Shown piece after piece: positions 32,500 to 40,995 of a DNA stretch of 64,000 nucleotides. Origin of the DNA: Antribacter gilvus (GTDB taxonomy: Bacteria; Actinomycetota; Actinomycetes; Actinomycetales; Cellulomonadaceae); contig NZ_QXTH01000001.1 of assembly GCF_003946865.1 (NCBI RefSeq), positions 496,001 through 560,000 on the forward strand. The letters run 5' to 3'. Each line of letters starts with the position of its first letter. Position 1 is the first letter of the stretch. Below the pieces are notes generated by a model, which did not search any database, was not told the DNA's origin, and was given only the letters and a program-made list of their open reading frames with translations. The position numbers were made by a program, and so were the translations under genes.

Positions 32500-34214
32500 T
32501 GCGCGAGACGAAGTACGTCCCCGAGGGGATCTCGGACGCCTTCGCCGAGGGCGACCGCGGTGTCGGTGACGACGCCGCCCGGGGCGAGCGACCGGCGTCG
32601 GGCAGCGAGAAGGGGCCGGGCGGGCCCGGCAGCGAGAGCGGGCAGGGGCTGCCTCGGCTCGGCTGGGTGGGGACCCTGCGCTGGACCTGGCGCCAGCTCA
32701 CCTCGATGCGCGTGGCGCTCATGCTGCTCATGCTGCTGGCCGTCGCGGCCGTGCCGGGGTCCGTGCTGCCGCAGCGCAACCAGGACCCGGCCGCCGTGCT
32801 CACCTACCTGGCCGACCACCCCACCGCGGGCGAGTGGCTCGACCGGGCCGGGTTCTTCGAGGTGTACACGTCGCCGTGGTTCTCGGCGATCTACCTGCTG
32901 CTGTTCGTGTCGCTGGTGGGATGCATCCTGCCGCGGTCGGCGGCGCACTGGCGCAACCTCCGCGACCGGCCGCCACGCGTGCCGTCGCGGTTCTCCCGCT
33001 TCCCCGCCCAGGGCACGGCGATCACGGACGCCACACCGGACGAGGCGATGGCCGCGGTCGCGGCCCACCTGCGCGGGCGCCCCTGGCTGCCGGCGTTCCG
33101 GGTCGACGTGCGCGGGCACGAGCTCAGCGCCGAGCGGGGCTACCTGCGCGAGACCGGCAACCTCGTCTTCCACCTGGCGCTCGTCGGCCTGCTCGTCTCC
33201 GTCGCGACCGGGCAGATGCTGCACTACCGCGGCCAGGCGATCGTCACGGAGGGCCGCGGCTTCGCGAACGCCGTCGTCGACTACGACACGTTCGAGAACG
33301 GGTCGTGGTTCGAGCCGTCGACGCTCACGCCGTTCGCGATGACGCTGGACTCCTTCGACTCGGAGTTCGAGACCAGCGACGTGGCGGCGTTCGGGCAGGC
33401 GCGCGACTTCACGGCGCACGTGACGATCACGGAGCCGTCGGGCGAGACGCGGCCCGAGACCGTCAAGGTGAACCACCCGCTCGTGGTCGACGGGGCCAAG
33501 ATCTACCTGCAGGGCAACGGCTTCGCGCCGGAGCTCACGGTGACCGACGCCGCCGGGGAGGTCGCGTTCTCGCAGCGCGTGCCGTTCCTGCCGGAGGACG
33601 TCAACTACACGTCGCGCGGCGTCGTCAAGGTGCCCGACGTGTCTCCCGGGCTCGACCAGATCGGCCTCGTCGGGTACTTCCTGCCGACGGCGATGATCGA
33701 GGCGGACGGGTCGGCGCGGTCCGGCTTCCCGCTGCCCACCGACCCGCTGCTGATCCTCGAGGTCTACCGCGGCGACCTCGGGCTCGACGAGGGTGTGCCG
33801 CAGAACGTCTACCGCCTCGACACCGCCACGCTCACGCCGTCGGTCGAGGACACGGGCGAGCGCGTCAAGGTGCTGCTCCGGCCGGGGGACACGGTCGAGC
33901 TGCCCGACGGGCTCGGAACCGTGAGCCTCGGCGCGGACATCCCCCGGTACGTCGCGCTCGACCTGCGCCACGACCCGTCGCTCGCCTTCGTCCTCACGTT
34001 CGCCCTCGCCGCCCTCGGCGGTCTCACCGTGTCGCTCTTCACTCCGCGTCGCCGGGTCTGGGCGCGTGCCCAGGTGGCCGACGGCGCTACGGTGGTCGAG
34101 GTCGCGGGCCTCGCTCGCGGGGACGACGCCGGGCTGGACGGCGAGGTCGAGCGGGCGCTCGGCGCGGTGCCGGGCTCCACCCGTTCCACGACCACCCCTC
34201 GTACGGAAGGCTGA
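32499..34214 (+). CDS. resB: Cytochrome c biogenesis protein ResB
   Basis: The 571-residue protein has three N-terminal helices, a large external domain (about 260-500) and a final helix (LAFVLTFALAALGGLTVSLF). The motif SMRVALMLLMLLAVAAVPGSVLPQRNQDP and the later GYLRETGNLVFHLALVGLLVSVATG match ResB of system II. With the CcsA/ResC-type protein it forms the haem delivery and cytochrome c synthetase complex. The first 65 residues are a low-complexity cytoplasmic Gly/Glu/Ser-rich tail. Confidence 0.94.
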   Translation: MRETKYVPEGISDAFAEGDRGVGDDAARGERPASGSEKGPGGPGSESGQGLPRLGWVGTLRWTWRQLTSMRVALMLLMLLAVAAVPGSVLPQRNQDPAAVLTYLADHPTAGEWLDRAGFFEVYTSPWFSAIYLLLFVSLVGCILPRSAAHWRNLRDRPPRVPSRFSRFPAQGTAITDATPDEAMAAVAAHLRGRPWLPAFRVDVRGHELSAERGYLRETGNLVFHLALVGLLVSVATGQMLHYRGQAIVTEGRGFANAVVDYDTFENGSWFEPSTLTPFAMTLDSFDSEFETSDVAAFGQARDFTAHVTITEPSGETRPETVKVNHPLVVDGAKIYLQGNGFAPELTVTDAAGEVAFSQRVPFLPEDVNYTSRGVVKVPDVSPGLDQIGLVGYFLPTAMIEADGSARSGFPLPTDPLLILEVYRGDLGLDEGVPQNVYRLDTATLTPSVEDTGERVKVLLRPGDTVELPDGLGTVSLGADIPRYVALDLRHDPSLAFVLTFALAALGGLTVSLFTPRRRVWARAQVADGATVVEVAGLARGDDAGLDGEVERALGAVPGSTRSTTTPRTEG

Positions 34215-34216
34215 CC

Positions 34217-35227
34217 ATGCAGATCGCCGAGCTGAGCGAGTTGCTCGTCTGGGCTGCCGCGACGGCGTTCGCCGTCGCCCTCGTCGCGTTCGCGACCGAC
34301 CTCGCGCGACTCTCCGGAGCCAAGGTCGACGCGCGGGACGAGGCCCGGGCAGGGGCGCAGACGCGGGCCACGGCCGACGTCGGCGCGGGCTCCGAGGCCG
34401 GGGCGGCCTACGGGCCGGCCGGCTCCGGTGCCCCCGAGGCGACCGGGACGTCGTCGGGCGCCGTGTCGCGGAAGGCCGCCGGGATCGGGATGTCCGTCTC
34501 CTGGCTGGGGACCGCGCTGCTCCTCGCCGCGATCGTGCTGCGCGGCCTCGCCGCCGGCCGCATCCCGTGGGCCAACATGTACGAGTTCACGCTCGTCGGG
34601 ACGTTCGTGGCGCTGGCCGTCTTCCTCGGCGTGAACCTGCGCCGCGACGCGCGGTACCTGGGTGCGTTCGTGACCGGGCTCGGGACGATCTTCCTGCTGC
34701 TCGCGCAGAACGTGTTCTTCGTCGAGGCCATGGGCGTGCAGCCCGCACTGCAGAAGTACTGGCTCGTGATCCACGTGGGCGTCGCGATCGCGGCGACCGG
34801 AACCTTCACCGTGGCGTTCGTGATGTCGGCGCTGCAGCTGCTCCGCGACTCGCGCGATGCCGGGTCGGCGGTGCTCGCGCACCCGCGGTGGGGCTGGCTC
34901 GACAGCACGCCGACGCCGAACGCGCTGGAGGCGCAGTCGTTCCGGCTGAACGCCGTGGGCTTCGTGCTGTGGACCTTCACCGTCATCGGCGGCGCGATCT
35001 GGGCGGAGGACGCGTGGGGCCGCTACTGGGGCTGGGACCCCAAGGAGGTCTGGTCCTTCGTGGTCTGGGTCGTGTACGCCGCCTACCTGCACGCGCGTAC
35101 CACGCGCGGCTGGTCCGGCCGCCGTGCCGCCTGGTTCGTGGTGGCCGGTTACGCCTGCGTGCTGTTCAACTTCACCGGCGTGAACCTGATCTTCGACGGA
35201 ATGCACTCGTACTCGGGCTTGTCCTGA
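34217..35227 (+). CDS. ccsB: c-type cytochrome biogenesis protein CcsB (CcsA/ResC family)
   Basis: The 336-residue membrane protein begins 2 bp after resB. It has eight predicted helices and the tryptophan-rich haem-handling motif WGRYWGWDPKEVWSFVVW, with conserved His in WLVIHVGVAIAATG and FDGMHSYSG. It is the ResB partner in system II cytochrome c synthesis. An extra Ala/Gly-rich loop (about 35-75) follows the first helix. It is the last gene of the operon; a long inverted repeat follows. Confidence 0.94.
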   Translation: MQIAELSELLVWAAATAFAVALVAFATDLARLSGAKVDARDEARAGAQTRATADVGAGSEAGAAYGPAGSGAPEATGTSSGAVSRKAAGIGMSVSWLGTALLLAAIVLRGLAAGRIPWANMYEFTLVGTFVALAVFLGVNLRRDARYLGAFVTGLGTIFLLLAQNVFFVEAMGVQPALQKYWLVIHVGVAIAATGTFTVAFVMSALQLLRDSRDAGSAVLAHPRWGWLDSTPTPNALEAQSFRLNAVGFVLWTFTVIGGAIWAEDAWGRYWGWDPKEVWSFVVWVVYAAYLHARTTRGWSGRRAAWFVVAGYACVLFNFTGVNLIFDGMHSYSGLS

Positions 35228-35249
35228 GCCCTCGCCCGCCGATCGGGCC

Positions 35250-35322
35250 GTCAGCTTCGAGAACACCATGAGGTATCGCCGGCGTGCTGCTGGCGATACC
35301 TCATGGCGTTCTCGAAGCTGAC
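35250..35322. terminator. Long inverted repeat between ccsB and PLDc_N gene
   Basis: The 31-nt arms (35250-35280, 35292-35322) differ at one position and enclose an 11-nt loop. Left arm starts GTCAGCTTCGAGAACACCAT. It lies between convergent genes and is a probable bidirectional terminator. Confidence 0.8.
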
Positions 35323-35334
35323 CGGCCGGAAGCC

Positions 35335-35766
35335 TCAGCCCGTCCTGGGCTTGCCGTCGTCCGGGTCGTTCGGCGCATCCGTCGGGTCGTCGTTGCCGTC
35401 CGTCGGGTCGTCGTCCGCCCCGGTGCCTGCCGCGGGCCCGGCCTCGCGCTCGCGCTTGCGCCGCGACTGCTCGAGGAGCCAGAGGAACTCGGGGTCGTCG
35501 TCCGGGGCGACCGGTGCGTCCGTGCGCCGGGGCGGTGCCTGGCGTGCGGGCGGTGCACCAGCGGGCCGGGGCGCGACGCGCCGCCCTCTGCTCGACGCGC
35601 GCATCACGATCCAGGCCAGGGCGCCGCCCAGGGGCAGGAAGATGATGAGGATGACCCACAACCACTTGGGCAGGCCCCTGAGCTCGTCCTCCTCGGCGCC
35701 GGCGAGATCCACCAGCGCGTAGACGACGAGGCCGATCACCAGGAGGGTAGCGACCACGCGAAGCAT
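35335..35766 (-). CDS. PLDc_N domain membrane protein
   Basis: The 143-residue protein has two membrane helices (VVATLLVIGLVVYALVDLAG and WLWVILIIFLPLGGALAWIV) with the RGLPKWLWV motif of the PLDc_N/phospholipase-D-nuclease N-terminal domain. A long charged and Pro/Asp-rich tail (about 60-143) follows and ends in DPTDGNDDPTDAPNDPDD-like repeats. The function is unknown. TAGGCT lies 6 bp before the ATG, indicating a leaderless transcript. It borders the menaquinone cluster but need not belong to it. Confidence 0.85.
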   Translation of the reverse strand: MLRVVATLLVIGLVVYALVDLAGAEEDELRGLPKWLWVILIIFLPLGGALAWIVMRASSRGRRVAPRPAGAPPARQAPPRRTDAPVAPDDDPEFLWLLEQSRRKREREAGPAAGTGADDDPTDGNDDPTDAPNDPDDGKPRTG

Positions 35767-35772
35767 GACCCC

Positions 35773-35778
35773 AGCCTA
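35773..35778 (-). promoter_or_regulatory. -10 hexamer of leaderless PLDc_N gene
   Basis: TAGGCT on the minus strand lies 6 bp upstream of the ATG at 35766. Confidence 0.5.
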
Positions 35779-35819
35779 GGCCGTCCCAGCCGCCCGACCG
35801 TCCGGGGCCGCGCAGCGCC

Positions 35820-35825
35820 TACTCT
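35820..35825 (+). promoter_or_regulatory. -10 hexamer of leaderless DUF4229 gene
   Basis: TACTCT lies 6 bp before the GTG at 35832. The bases that follow, CTGGAGGGGTGCCTCTCCT, are identical to those at the menC start. Confidence 0.5.
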
Positions 35826-35831
35826 GGAGGG

Positions 35832-36140
35832 GTGCCTCTCCTTGTCTACTCCCTGCTCCGGGTCGGCCTGTTCGCCGTCCTCGTGCTCGCCCTCTACTGG
35901 GTGGGCCTGCGGGACTGGCTGCTCGTCCTCGTCGCAGCGGTCCTCGCGTTCGCGCTGTCCTACCTGCTCCTGCGAGGGCCGCGGGACGCGTCCGCCCGAT
36001 GGCTGGCGGAGCGCTCGGGCCGCGCGGCGGCCGGGGACCCGGCGGCGCGCGGCTTCACCCGCGAGGCTGTCGACGACGCCGACGTCGAGGACGCCGCGGT
36101 GGATGCGCGCCTGCGCGACGACGACCCGCGGACCAGCTGA
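35832..36140 (+). CDS. DUF4229 membrane protein
   Basis: The 102-residue protein has two membrane helices (LLRVGLFAVLVLALYWVG and WLLVLVAAVLAFALSYLLL) followed by an acidic tail ending DARLRDDDPRTS, as in the DUF4229 family, which in actinobacteria is commonly next to menA. No function is known. GTG at 35832 has the leaderless TAnnnT spacing. It is convergent with menA, 34 bp apart, with a hairpin-forming sequence between. Confidence 0.85.
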   Translation: MPLLVYSLLRVGLFAVLVLALYWVGLRDWLLVLVAAVLAFALSYLLLRGPRDASARWLAERSGRAAAGDPAARGFTREAVDDADVEDAAVDARLRDDDPRTS

Positions 36141-36175
36141 CTACCTCGGCACGGCGGCCCCGCCGAGTGCGGCGT
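36136..36175. terminator. Imperfect hairpin between DUF4229 gene and menA
   Basis: CTGACTACCTCGGC on the left pairs imperfectly with GCCGAGTGCGGCGTCAG on the right. The segment GACTACCTCGGC equals the right arm end of the 43-bp palindrome at 5609, so this may be a degenerate relative. Confidence 0.5.
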
Positions 36176-37044
36176 CAGATCGCCAGGCCGATGCCCAGCA
36201 GCACGCCGTAGCCGAGCTCGAACATGCCGGTCCCGGCGAGCACCGGGATGAGCAGGCGGCCTCGGGCGCCCGCCACGACGGGCAGTGCCAGGAGCGCGGC
36301 GGGTCCGAGCAGGAGCACCGTGGCCAGCGACCACGGCGCCCAGAACGCGCACGCCATGCCCAGCAGCACCGGCACCCAGAGGAGCCCCACGTAGGCCCGG
36401 CGGGCGCGGAAGTCGCCGAGCCGGACGGCGAGCGTGCGCTTGCCGGCGAGGACGTCGGTGGGGATGTCGCGCAGGTTGTTGACCATGAGCAGCGCGCACG
36501 CGAGAAGGCCCACGCCCACGGCGCCGAGCACTGCCGGCCACGTCACCCGGTCGGCCTGCGTGTAGGTGGTGCCGAGCACGGCCACGAGACCGAAGAAGAC
36601 GAACACCCCGACCTCGCCGAGGCCCAGGTAGCCGTAGGGACGGCGTCCGCCCGTGTAGTACCAGGCGGCGAGCATGCTCAGCGCGCCGACGGCCAGCAGC
36701 CACCAGTGACCGCTGACCGCGCACAGCAGGACGCCGAGCACGCCCGCGACGCCGAACGCACCGAAGGCGGCGTTCCGCACCTGCTTCGGTGCAGCGGCCC
36801 CGGAGGCCGTGAGCCGCAGAGGCCCGACCCGGTCGAGATCGGTGCCGCGCACGCCGTCCGAGTAGTCGTTGGCGTAGTTGACGCCCACCTGGAGGGCCAG
36901 GGCGACCCCGAGGGCCAGCACCGCCGGCCCCAGGGCGGCCTCGCCCACCTGGGCCGCGGCGCCGGTGCCGACCAGCACGGGCGCCGCCGCCGCCGGCAGC
37001 GTGCGGGGCCGTGCCCCGGAGATCCACTCGGCGGCTGTCGCCAT
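36175..37044 (-). CDS. menA: 1,4-dihydroxy-2-naphthoate polyprenyltransferase MenA
   Basis: The 289-residue membrane protein is a UbiA-family prenyltransferase. The first Asp-rich motif is NYANDYSDGVRGTD and the second is NNLRDIPTDVLAGKRTLAV. It attaches the polyprenyl chain to 1,4-dihydroxy-2-naphthoate to form demethylmenaquinone. AAGGAGCAGGTAG gives a good ribosome-binding site. It starts a leftward gene 133 bp downstream of menE on the same strand. MenG, which methylates its product, is encoded at 52582. Confidence 0.95.
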   Translation of the reverse strand: MATAAEWISGARPRTLPAAAAPVLVGTGAAAQVGEAALGPAVLALGVALALQVGVNYANDYSDGVRGTDLDRVGPLRLTASGAAAPKQVRNAAFGAFGVAGVLGVLLCAVSGHWWLLAVGALSMLAAWYYTGGRRPYGYLGLGEVGVFVFFGLVAVLGTTYTQADRVTWPAVLGAVGVGLLACALLMVNNLRDIPTDVLAGKRTLAVRLGDFRARRAYVGLLWVPVLLGMACAFWAPWSLATVLLLGPAALLALPVVAGARGRLLIPVLAGTGMFELGYGVLLGIGLAI

Positions 37045-37177
37045 CTACCTGCTCCTTGTCCTGAGGTTCACCATGCTGCCCAACGCCCCGGGATCCCTGC
37101 AGAGTTCCGGCGCCCGGGCGTCGACGTCACGGTACGTCCCGCCCTGGCCCGGGACCGAATGCGCGGCCGGAGCCGGC

Positions 37178-38356
37178 TCACCGCGTCGCGGCGACGGACT
37201 CCGCCACGGCACGGCGGTCCACCTTGCCGGGACCCCGGGTGGGCAGCGCGTCGGTCAGGTAGACCTCCCGCGGGGCGGCGGCCCGGCCCAGCCGGGCCGC
37301 GACGGCGGTCCGGGCCTCGGCGGTCAGCGCGTCCGGCGCGATCCGCAGCGGGCCGACGCCGGACGACACGACGGCGACGACCACCTGCCCCCACTCGCCG
37401 TCGGGGACCCCGAGGACGCAGACCTCGCCGCTCGTCCCGGGCGAGCCACCCGAGGGGGCCAGGAGGCCGGGGCGGACGGCGAACAGCTCCGCGAGCACCG
37501 ACTCGACCGCCGCCGGTGCGACGTTGACGCCGCCGGTGACCACGACGTCGTCGGCCCGGCCGAGGATCGTCAGCATGCCCGAGCCGTCGAGGGCGCCCAG
37601 GTCGGAGGTGCGGAACCAGCGCGTGCCCCCGGGACCGGTGCGGAAGGCGGCGGCCGTGGCGTCGTCGTCCCCGACGTACCCGGTCGCGAGGACGGGGCCC
37701 GCGAGCTCGACGACCCCGTCGACGACCCGGACCCGGACACCGGGCAAGGGGACCCGGTCGTAGACGCAGCCACCGCTCGTCTCGGACATGCCGTACGTCG
37801 TCACAACACGCACGCCCGCCGAGCGGGCGCGCGCGAGCAGAGGGGCGGGCGTCGCTGCGCCGCCGACCAGCACCGCGTCGAACCCTGCGAGGGCGCGGAG
37901 GCCTGCGGGGGCGCCGGCGTCGGCCGCCTCGACGAGCCGATGGTGCTGGGTGGGCACGAGCGAGACGTAGGCCCGGCCCGGCGCGGCGAGGAACGGCGCG
38001 GCCATGGCGGCGAAGCCGTCGGCGGTGAACGGCCCGTCCGGCGCGGCGACGAGCTCGGTGCCCGCGACGACCGTGCGGGTCACGACCTGCACGCCCGCGA
38101 CGTGCGTGGGCGGGAGCACCAGGAGCCAGCGCCCGGGGCCGCCGAGGCGCTCGTGGGTGGCCACCGCGGACGCGCGGAGGGCCTCCGCGCTGAGCGCCAC
38201 CTCCCGGGGTGTCCCGGTGGATCCGGACGTGCGCAGGACGAGGGCGGTGCCATCCGGGACGGGGTCGTCGTGGAGCCGAGGCTGCGGGGCGAACGCCGGA
38301 CCGCCCGCGAGCGCAGCCCGCACGGCGGACAGTGTCTCGAGGAGGTCCGGTGTCAC
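37178..38356 (-). CDS. menE: o-Succinylbenzoate-CoA ligase MenE
   Basis: The 392-residue AMP-forming acyl-CoA synthetase has the P-loop VLRTSGSTGTPREVALS, the TYGMSETSGG motif, and the hinge/catalytic end LPTRGPGKVDRRAV with the final Lys. It is shorter than typical ligases of about 480-500 residues, as is usual for actinobacterial MenE. It activates o-succinylbenzoate with CoA for ring closure by MenB. The GTG at 38356 follows TAGCCT by 6 bp, a leaderless arrangement, and lies in a small palindrome CCGGTGACACCGG. Confidence 0.93.
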   Translation of the reverse strand: MTPDLLETLSAVRAALAGGPAFAPQPRLHDDPVPDGTALVLRTSGSTGTPREVALSAEALRASAVATHERLGGPGRWLLVLPPTHVAGVQVVTRTVVAGTELVAAPDGPFTADGFAAMAAPFLAAPGRAYVSLVPTQHHRLVEAADAGAPAGLRALAGFDAVLVGGAATPAPLLARARSAGVRVVTTYGMSETSGGCVYDRVPLPGVRVRVVDGVVELAGPVLATGYVGDDDATAAAFRTGPGGTRWFRTSDLGALDGSGMLTILGRADDVVVTGGVNVAPAAVESVLAELFAVRPGLLAPSGGSPGTSGEVCVLGVPDGEWGQVVVAVVSSGVGPLRIAPDALTAEARTAVAARLGRAAAPREVYLTDALPTRGPGKVDRRAVAESVAATR

Positions 38357-38362
38357 CGGCTC

Positions 38363-38368
38363 AGGCTA
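38363..38368 (-). promoter_or_regulatory. -10 hexamer of leaderless menE
   Basis: TAGCCT on the minus strand lies 6 bp before the GTG at 38356. Confidence 0.5.
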
Positions 38369-38420
38369 TCCGGGCGATGTAGTGTGGCCGCGTCAAGCCG
38401 ACCGACGGGGGACATCAGGC

Positions 38421-39548
38421 ATGGTCAACAGGGGTGTCGCGGGGTTGCGGCTCACCGTCCGAGGTGCGGGTCCGGTCGTGGGACCGCCGGCTGGTTCGCG
38501 TCGTGCGGCCATGGCTGCCGTGTCGCTGGCCCTGGCTCTCGTGGCTGCCGGCTGTACCTCGGAGCCGGAGGAGCCTCAGGTCGCGCCGACGGTCACCGTG
38601 CCCGCCGTCGTGGTTGCCGCCAAGGCTGCGCCGCCGCAGCCTGTGGTCCCGGTCGTCTGGCCGCTGACCGGGCAGCCGACGGCGGAGGTGGCGGCGCGGC
38701 CTGCCCTGGCGATCAAGATCGAGAACTCGTCGCAGTCGCGCCCCCAGACGGGCCTCGAGCACGCCGACATCGTGTGGGAGGAGGTGGTGGAGGGCGGGAT
38801 CACCCGTTTCGTCGCCGTCTACCACTCCCAGGTACCGGCAGCGGTGGAGCCGGTGCGTTCGGTGCGGCCCATGGACCCGGCGATCGTGGCACCGATGCGG
38901 CCGATCCTCGCGTACTCGGGTGCGCAGCAGCAGTACATCGACGCCGTGGGGGCGGCGGGGATCCAGTCCGTGATCATGGACTTGGGCCACGCCGGCTTCC
39001 GACGTGACCGGAGCCGCAGGGCGCCGCACAACGTCATCGGCGACCCGGCCGCGTTCTGGGCGCAGGCCGACGGGGCCCGCGCGGTGCCGCCGCCCGCGCA
39101 GTTCGCCTACGGGCGTGCCGCGGGCAAGAGCACGGCCGCCACGGTCGGCGGGCCGGGTGGGCGGCTCGACGTCACGATGTCGCGCGCGCACCGGTCGCTC
39201 TGGGAGTGGGACGGCACGGCGTACGTGCGGAGCGAGGGCTCTCGGGCGTCGGTGTCGACGTCGGGTGCCCGGCATGCCGCCACCAACCTCGTGCTGCTCT
39301 CCGTCGAGGTGGTCAACACCCCGTTCCGCGACCCCTCCGGGGCTCCTGTCCCCGAGACGCAGCTGATCGGGTCGGGCGAGGGTGTGGTGGCCGCGCTGGG
39401 AAAGTCGGTTCCCGTCCTGTGGTCCAAGGCCGCGCTGGACGCGCCGATCGTCCTGACGCTGGCGGACGGGACGCCGGTCAAGCTCGAGCAGGGGAACACG
39501 TGGGTGGAGCTGGTCCCGCGGGGCTCGGGGAGCTGGGCGATCTCCTGA
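38421..39548 (+). CDS. DUF3048 domain lipoprotein (YerB-like)
   Basis: The 375-residue protein has a lipoprotein-type signal (ALALVAAGCTS, Cys45) after an extended basic N-terminus. The body (WPLTGQPTAEVAARPALAIKIENSSQSRPQTGLEHADIVWEEVVEGGITRF) is the DUF3048 domain, with the C-terminal DUF3048_C region (GNTWVELVPRGSG). The family includes Bacillus YerB; its function is not established. It is divergent from menE and convergent with menB, and need not take part in quinone synthesis. Confidence 0.88.
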   Translation: MVNRGVAGLRLTVRGAGPVVGPPAGSRRAAMAAVSLALALVAAGCTSEPEEPQVAPTVTVPAVVVAAKAAPPQPVVPVVWPLTGQPTAEVAARPALAIKIENSSQSRPQTGLEHADIVWEEVVEGGITRFVAVYHSQVPAAVEPVRSVRPMDPAIVAPMRPILAYSGAQQQYIDAVGAAGIQSVIMDLGHAGFRRDRSRRAPHNVIGDPAAFWAQADGARAVPPPAQFAYGRAAGKSTAATVGGPGGRLDVTMSRAHRSLWEWDGTAYVRSEGSRASVSTSGARHAATNLVLLSVEVVNTPFRDPSGAPVPETQLIGSGEGVVAALGKSVPVLWSKAALDAPIVLTLADGTPVKLEQGNTWVELVPRGSGSWAIS

Positions 39549-39640
39549 TCGCGGGTCACGCGCGCTGGCCTGTGGGTCGGCGATGGCCGGGCGGTGGCCG
39601 GGGTGGCCTGGCGATGAGGTGGCGTCGGCCGAGAACAGGT

Positions 39641-39704
39641 TGCGCCACTGGCGTTGTCACGCTGAGTACACGACGTCACTCAGGGTGACCACGCCAGTGC
39701 GGCA
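39641..39704. terminator. Inverted repeat between DUF3048 gene and menB
   Basis: The 27-nt arms (39641-39667, 39678-39704) match at 23 positions around a 10-nt loop. Left arm starts TGCGCCACTGGCGTTGTCAC. It lies between convergent genes. Confidence 0.7.
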
Positions 39705-39713
39705 CATCAAGGT

Positions 39714-40661
39714 CTAGTAGTAGTACGGGAAGCCGGACCAGTCCGGGTCGCGGCGCTCCAGGAAGGCGTCGCGCCCCTCCACGGCCTCGTCGGTCATGTA
39801 AGCGAGCCGCGTGGCCTCGCCGGCGAAGACCTGCTGGCCGGCGATGCCGTCGTCGGCCAGGTTGAAGGCGAACTTGAGCATCCGGACCGCCTGCGGCGAC
39901 TTCGTGGCGATGGTGCGGGCGTACTCGAGCGCCAGCGACTCCACGTCCGCGTGCTCCGCGACCTCGTTGACCGCGCCCCAGCGCTCGGCGTCGTCGGCCG
40001 AGTACTCGCGGGCGAGGAAGAACACCTCGCGGGCGCGCTTCTGGCCCACCTGACGGGCGAAGTAGGCGGACCCGTAGCCGGCGTCGAAGGACCCGACGTT
40101 CGCGTCGGTCTGCTTGAACTTGCCGTGCTCGCGGCAGGCGATCGACAGGTCGGCCACGACGTGGAGCGAGTGCCCGCCGCCCGCGGCCCAGCCGTCCACC
40201 ACGGCGATCACGATCTTCGGCATGGTGCGGATCAGGCGCTGCACCTCGAGGATGTGGAGGCGGCCGGCCCGGGCCGGGTCGATGCTGTCCGCCGTCTCGG
40301 TGTCCGCGTAGCGGTAGCCGTCGCGGCCGCGGATGCGCTGGTCGCCGCCGCTGCAGAACGCCCAGCCGCCGTCGCGCGGGGAAGGACCGTTGCCGGTGAT
40401 CAGCACCGTGCCGACGTCGCTCGTCATGCGCGCGTGGTCCAGCACCCGGTACAGCTCGTCGACGCTGTGCGGGCGGAACGCGTTGCGCACCTCCGGCCGG
40501 TCGAACGCGACACGGACCACCGGCAGGTCCCGGCCGGCCCCGTGGTCATGACCGCGGTGGTACGTGATGTCCGTGAGGTCATCGAAGCCGGCGACGTCCC
40601 GCCAGAGGGAGGGGGCGAACGTCTCGGAGACCTTGCGGGGGAGTGCGGTGCTCGTGCTCAC
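39714..40661 (-). CDS. menB: 1,4-dihydroxy-2-naphthoyl-CoA synthase MenB
   Basis: The protein has 315 residues from the GTG at 40661. The crotonase fold includes FDRPEVRNAFRPHSVDEL, the flexible loop CSGGDQRIRGRDGY, the oxyanion-hole segment DGWAAGGGHSLHVVADLSIA and the MenB-specific C-terminus DPDWSGFPYYY. It closes the second aromatic ring from o-succinylbenzoyl-CoA. TAGGCT lies 7 bp upstream of the GTG (leaderless). Upstream in-frame sequence to 40955 overlaps the HEPN-like gene in low-quality sequence and is rejected as coding. Confidence 0.95.
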   Translation of the reverse strand: MSTSTALPRKVSETFAPSLWRDVAGFDDLTDITYHRGHDHGAGRDLPVVRVAFDRPEVRNAFRPHSVDELYRVLDHARMTSDVGTVLITGNGPSPRDGGWAFCSGGDQRIRGRDGYRYADTETADSIDPARAGRLHILEVQRLIRTMPKIVIAVVDGWAAGGGHSLHVVADLSIACREHGKFKQTDANVGSFDAGYGSAYFARQVGQKRAREVFFLAREYSADDAERWGAVNEVAEHADVESLALEYARTIATKSPQAVRMLKFAFNLADDGIAGQQVFAGEATRLAYMTDEAVEGRDAFLERRDPDWSGFPYYY

Positions 40662-40668
40662 GCGGACC

Positions 40669-40674
40669 AGCCTA
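40669..40674 (-). promoter_or_regulatory. -10 hexamer of leaderless menB
   Basis: TAGGCT on the minus strand lies 7 bp before the GTG at 40661. Confidence 0.5.
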
Positions 40675-40725
40675 GTTGTGCGGCCGGATGCCGCTGGTCT
40701 GACCCTGGACGTCGTCGCGCCGATC

Positions 40726-40995
40726 TCACGCACGCCATCGGCCCACACTCGACAGGAAGCGTCGCATGGCGTCGACGATGTCCTGGGAGTCCTCGAGGGC
40801 CAGACTCGCCTCTTCGGAGGTGACGGGCGGGGTCTGGACGCCCGGGTACTCGGAGTCGTGCCGACGGAGCCGAAGAGTTCTGAACGATCGCACGACCTTG
40901 CGAGCATTGGGCCCGAGCTCGCCCTCGTCGATGAGGTTCTGGACCTCCGCCTCACCGACCGGCCATCGGGTCCTCCCTGTCGTGCCTTCTCTCAT
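40726..40995 (-). CDS. Short HEPN-like partner protein
   Basis: The 89-residue protein has a helical C-terminal pattern, VVRSFRTLRLRRHDSEYPG ... SEEASLALEDSQDIVDAMRRFL, which resembles the last two helices of HEPN domains (an Arg-x-x-x-His-like motif followed by the EY and A..IV..F pattern). A full HEPN domain would be about 120-150 residues, so this version is short or N-terminally reduced. It overlaps the 3' end of the HTH-nucleotidyltransferase gene by 44 bp, typical of coupled toxin-antitoxin-like pairs. The HEPN assignment comes from pattern only and could be wrong. Confidence 0.6.
   Translation of the reverse strand: MREGTTGRTRWPVGEAEVQNLIDEGELGPNARKVVRSFRTLRLRRHDSEYPGVQTPPVTSEEASLALEDSQDIVDAMRRFLSSVGRWRA

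Noticed and set aside
40662-40955. N-terminal extension of MenB
   Set aside because: The extra sequence is Ser/Arg-rich, overlaps the HEPN-like gene on the same strand in another frame, and lacks similarity to MenB.
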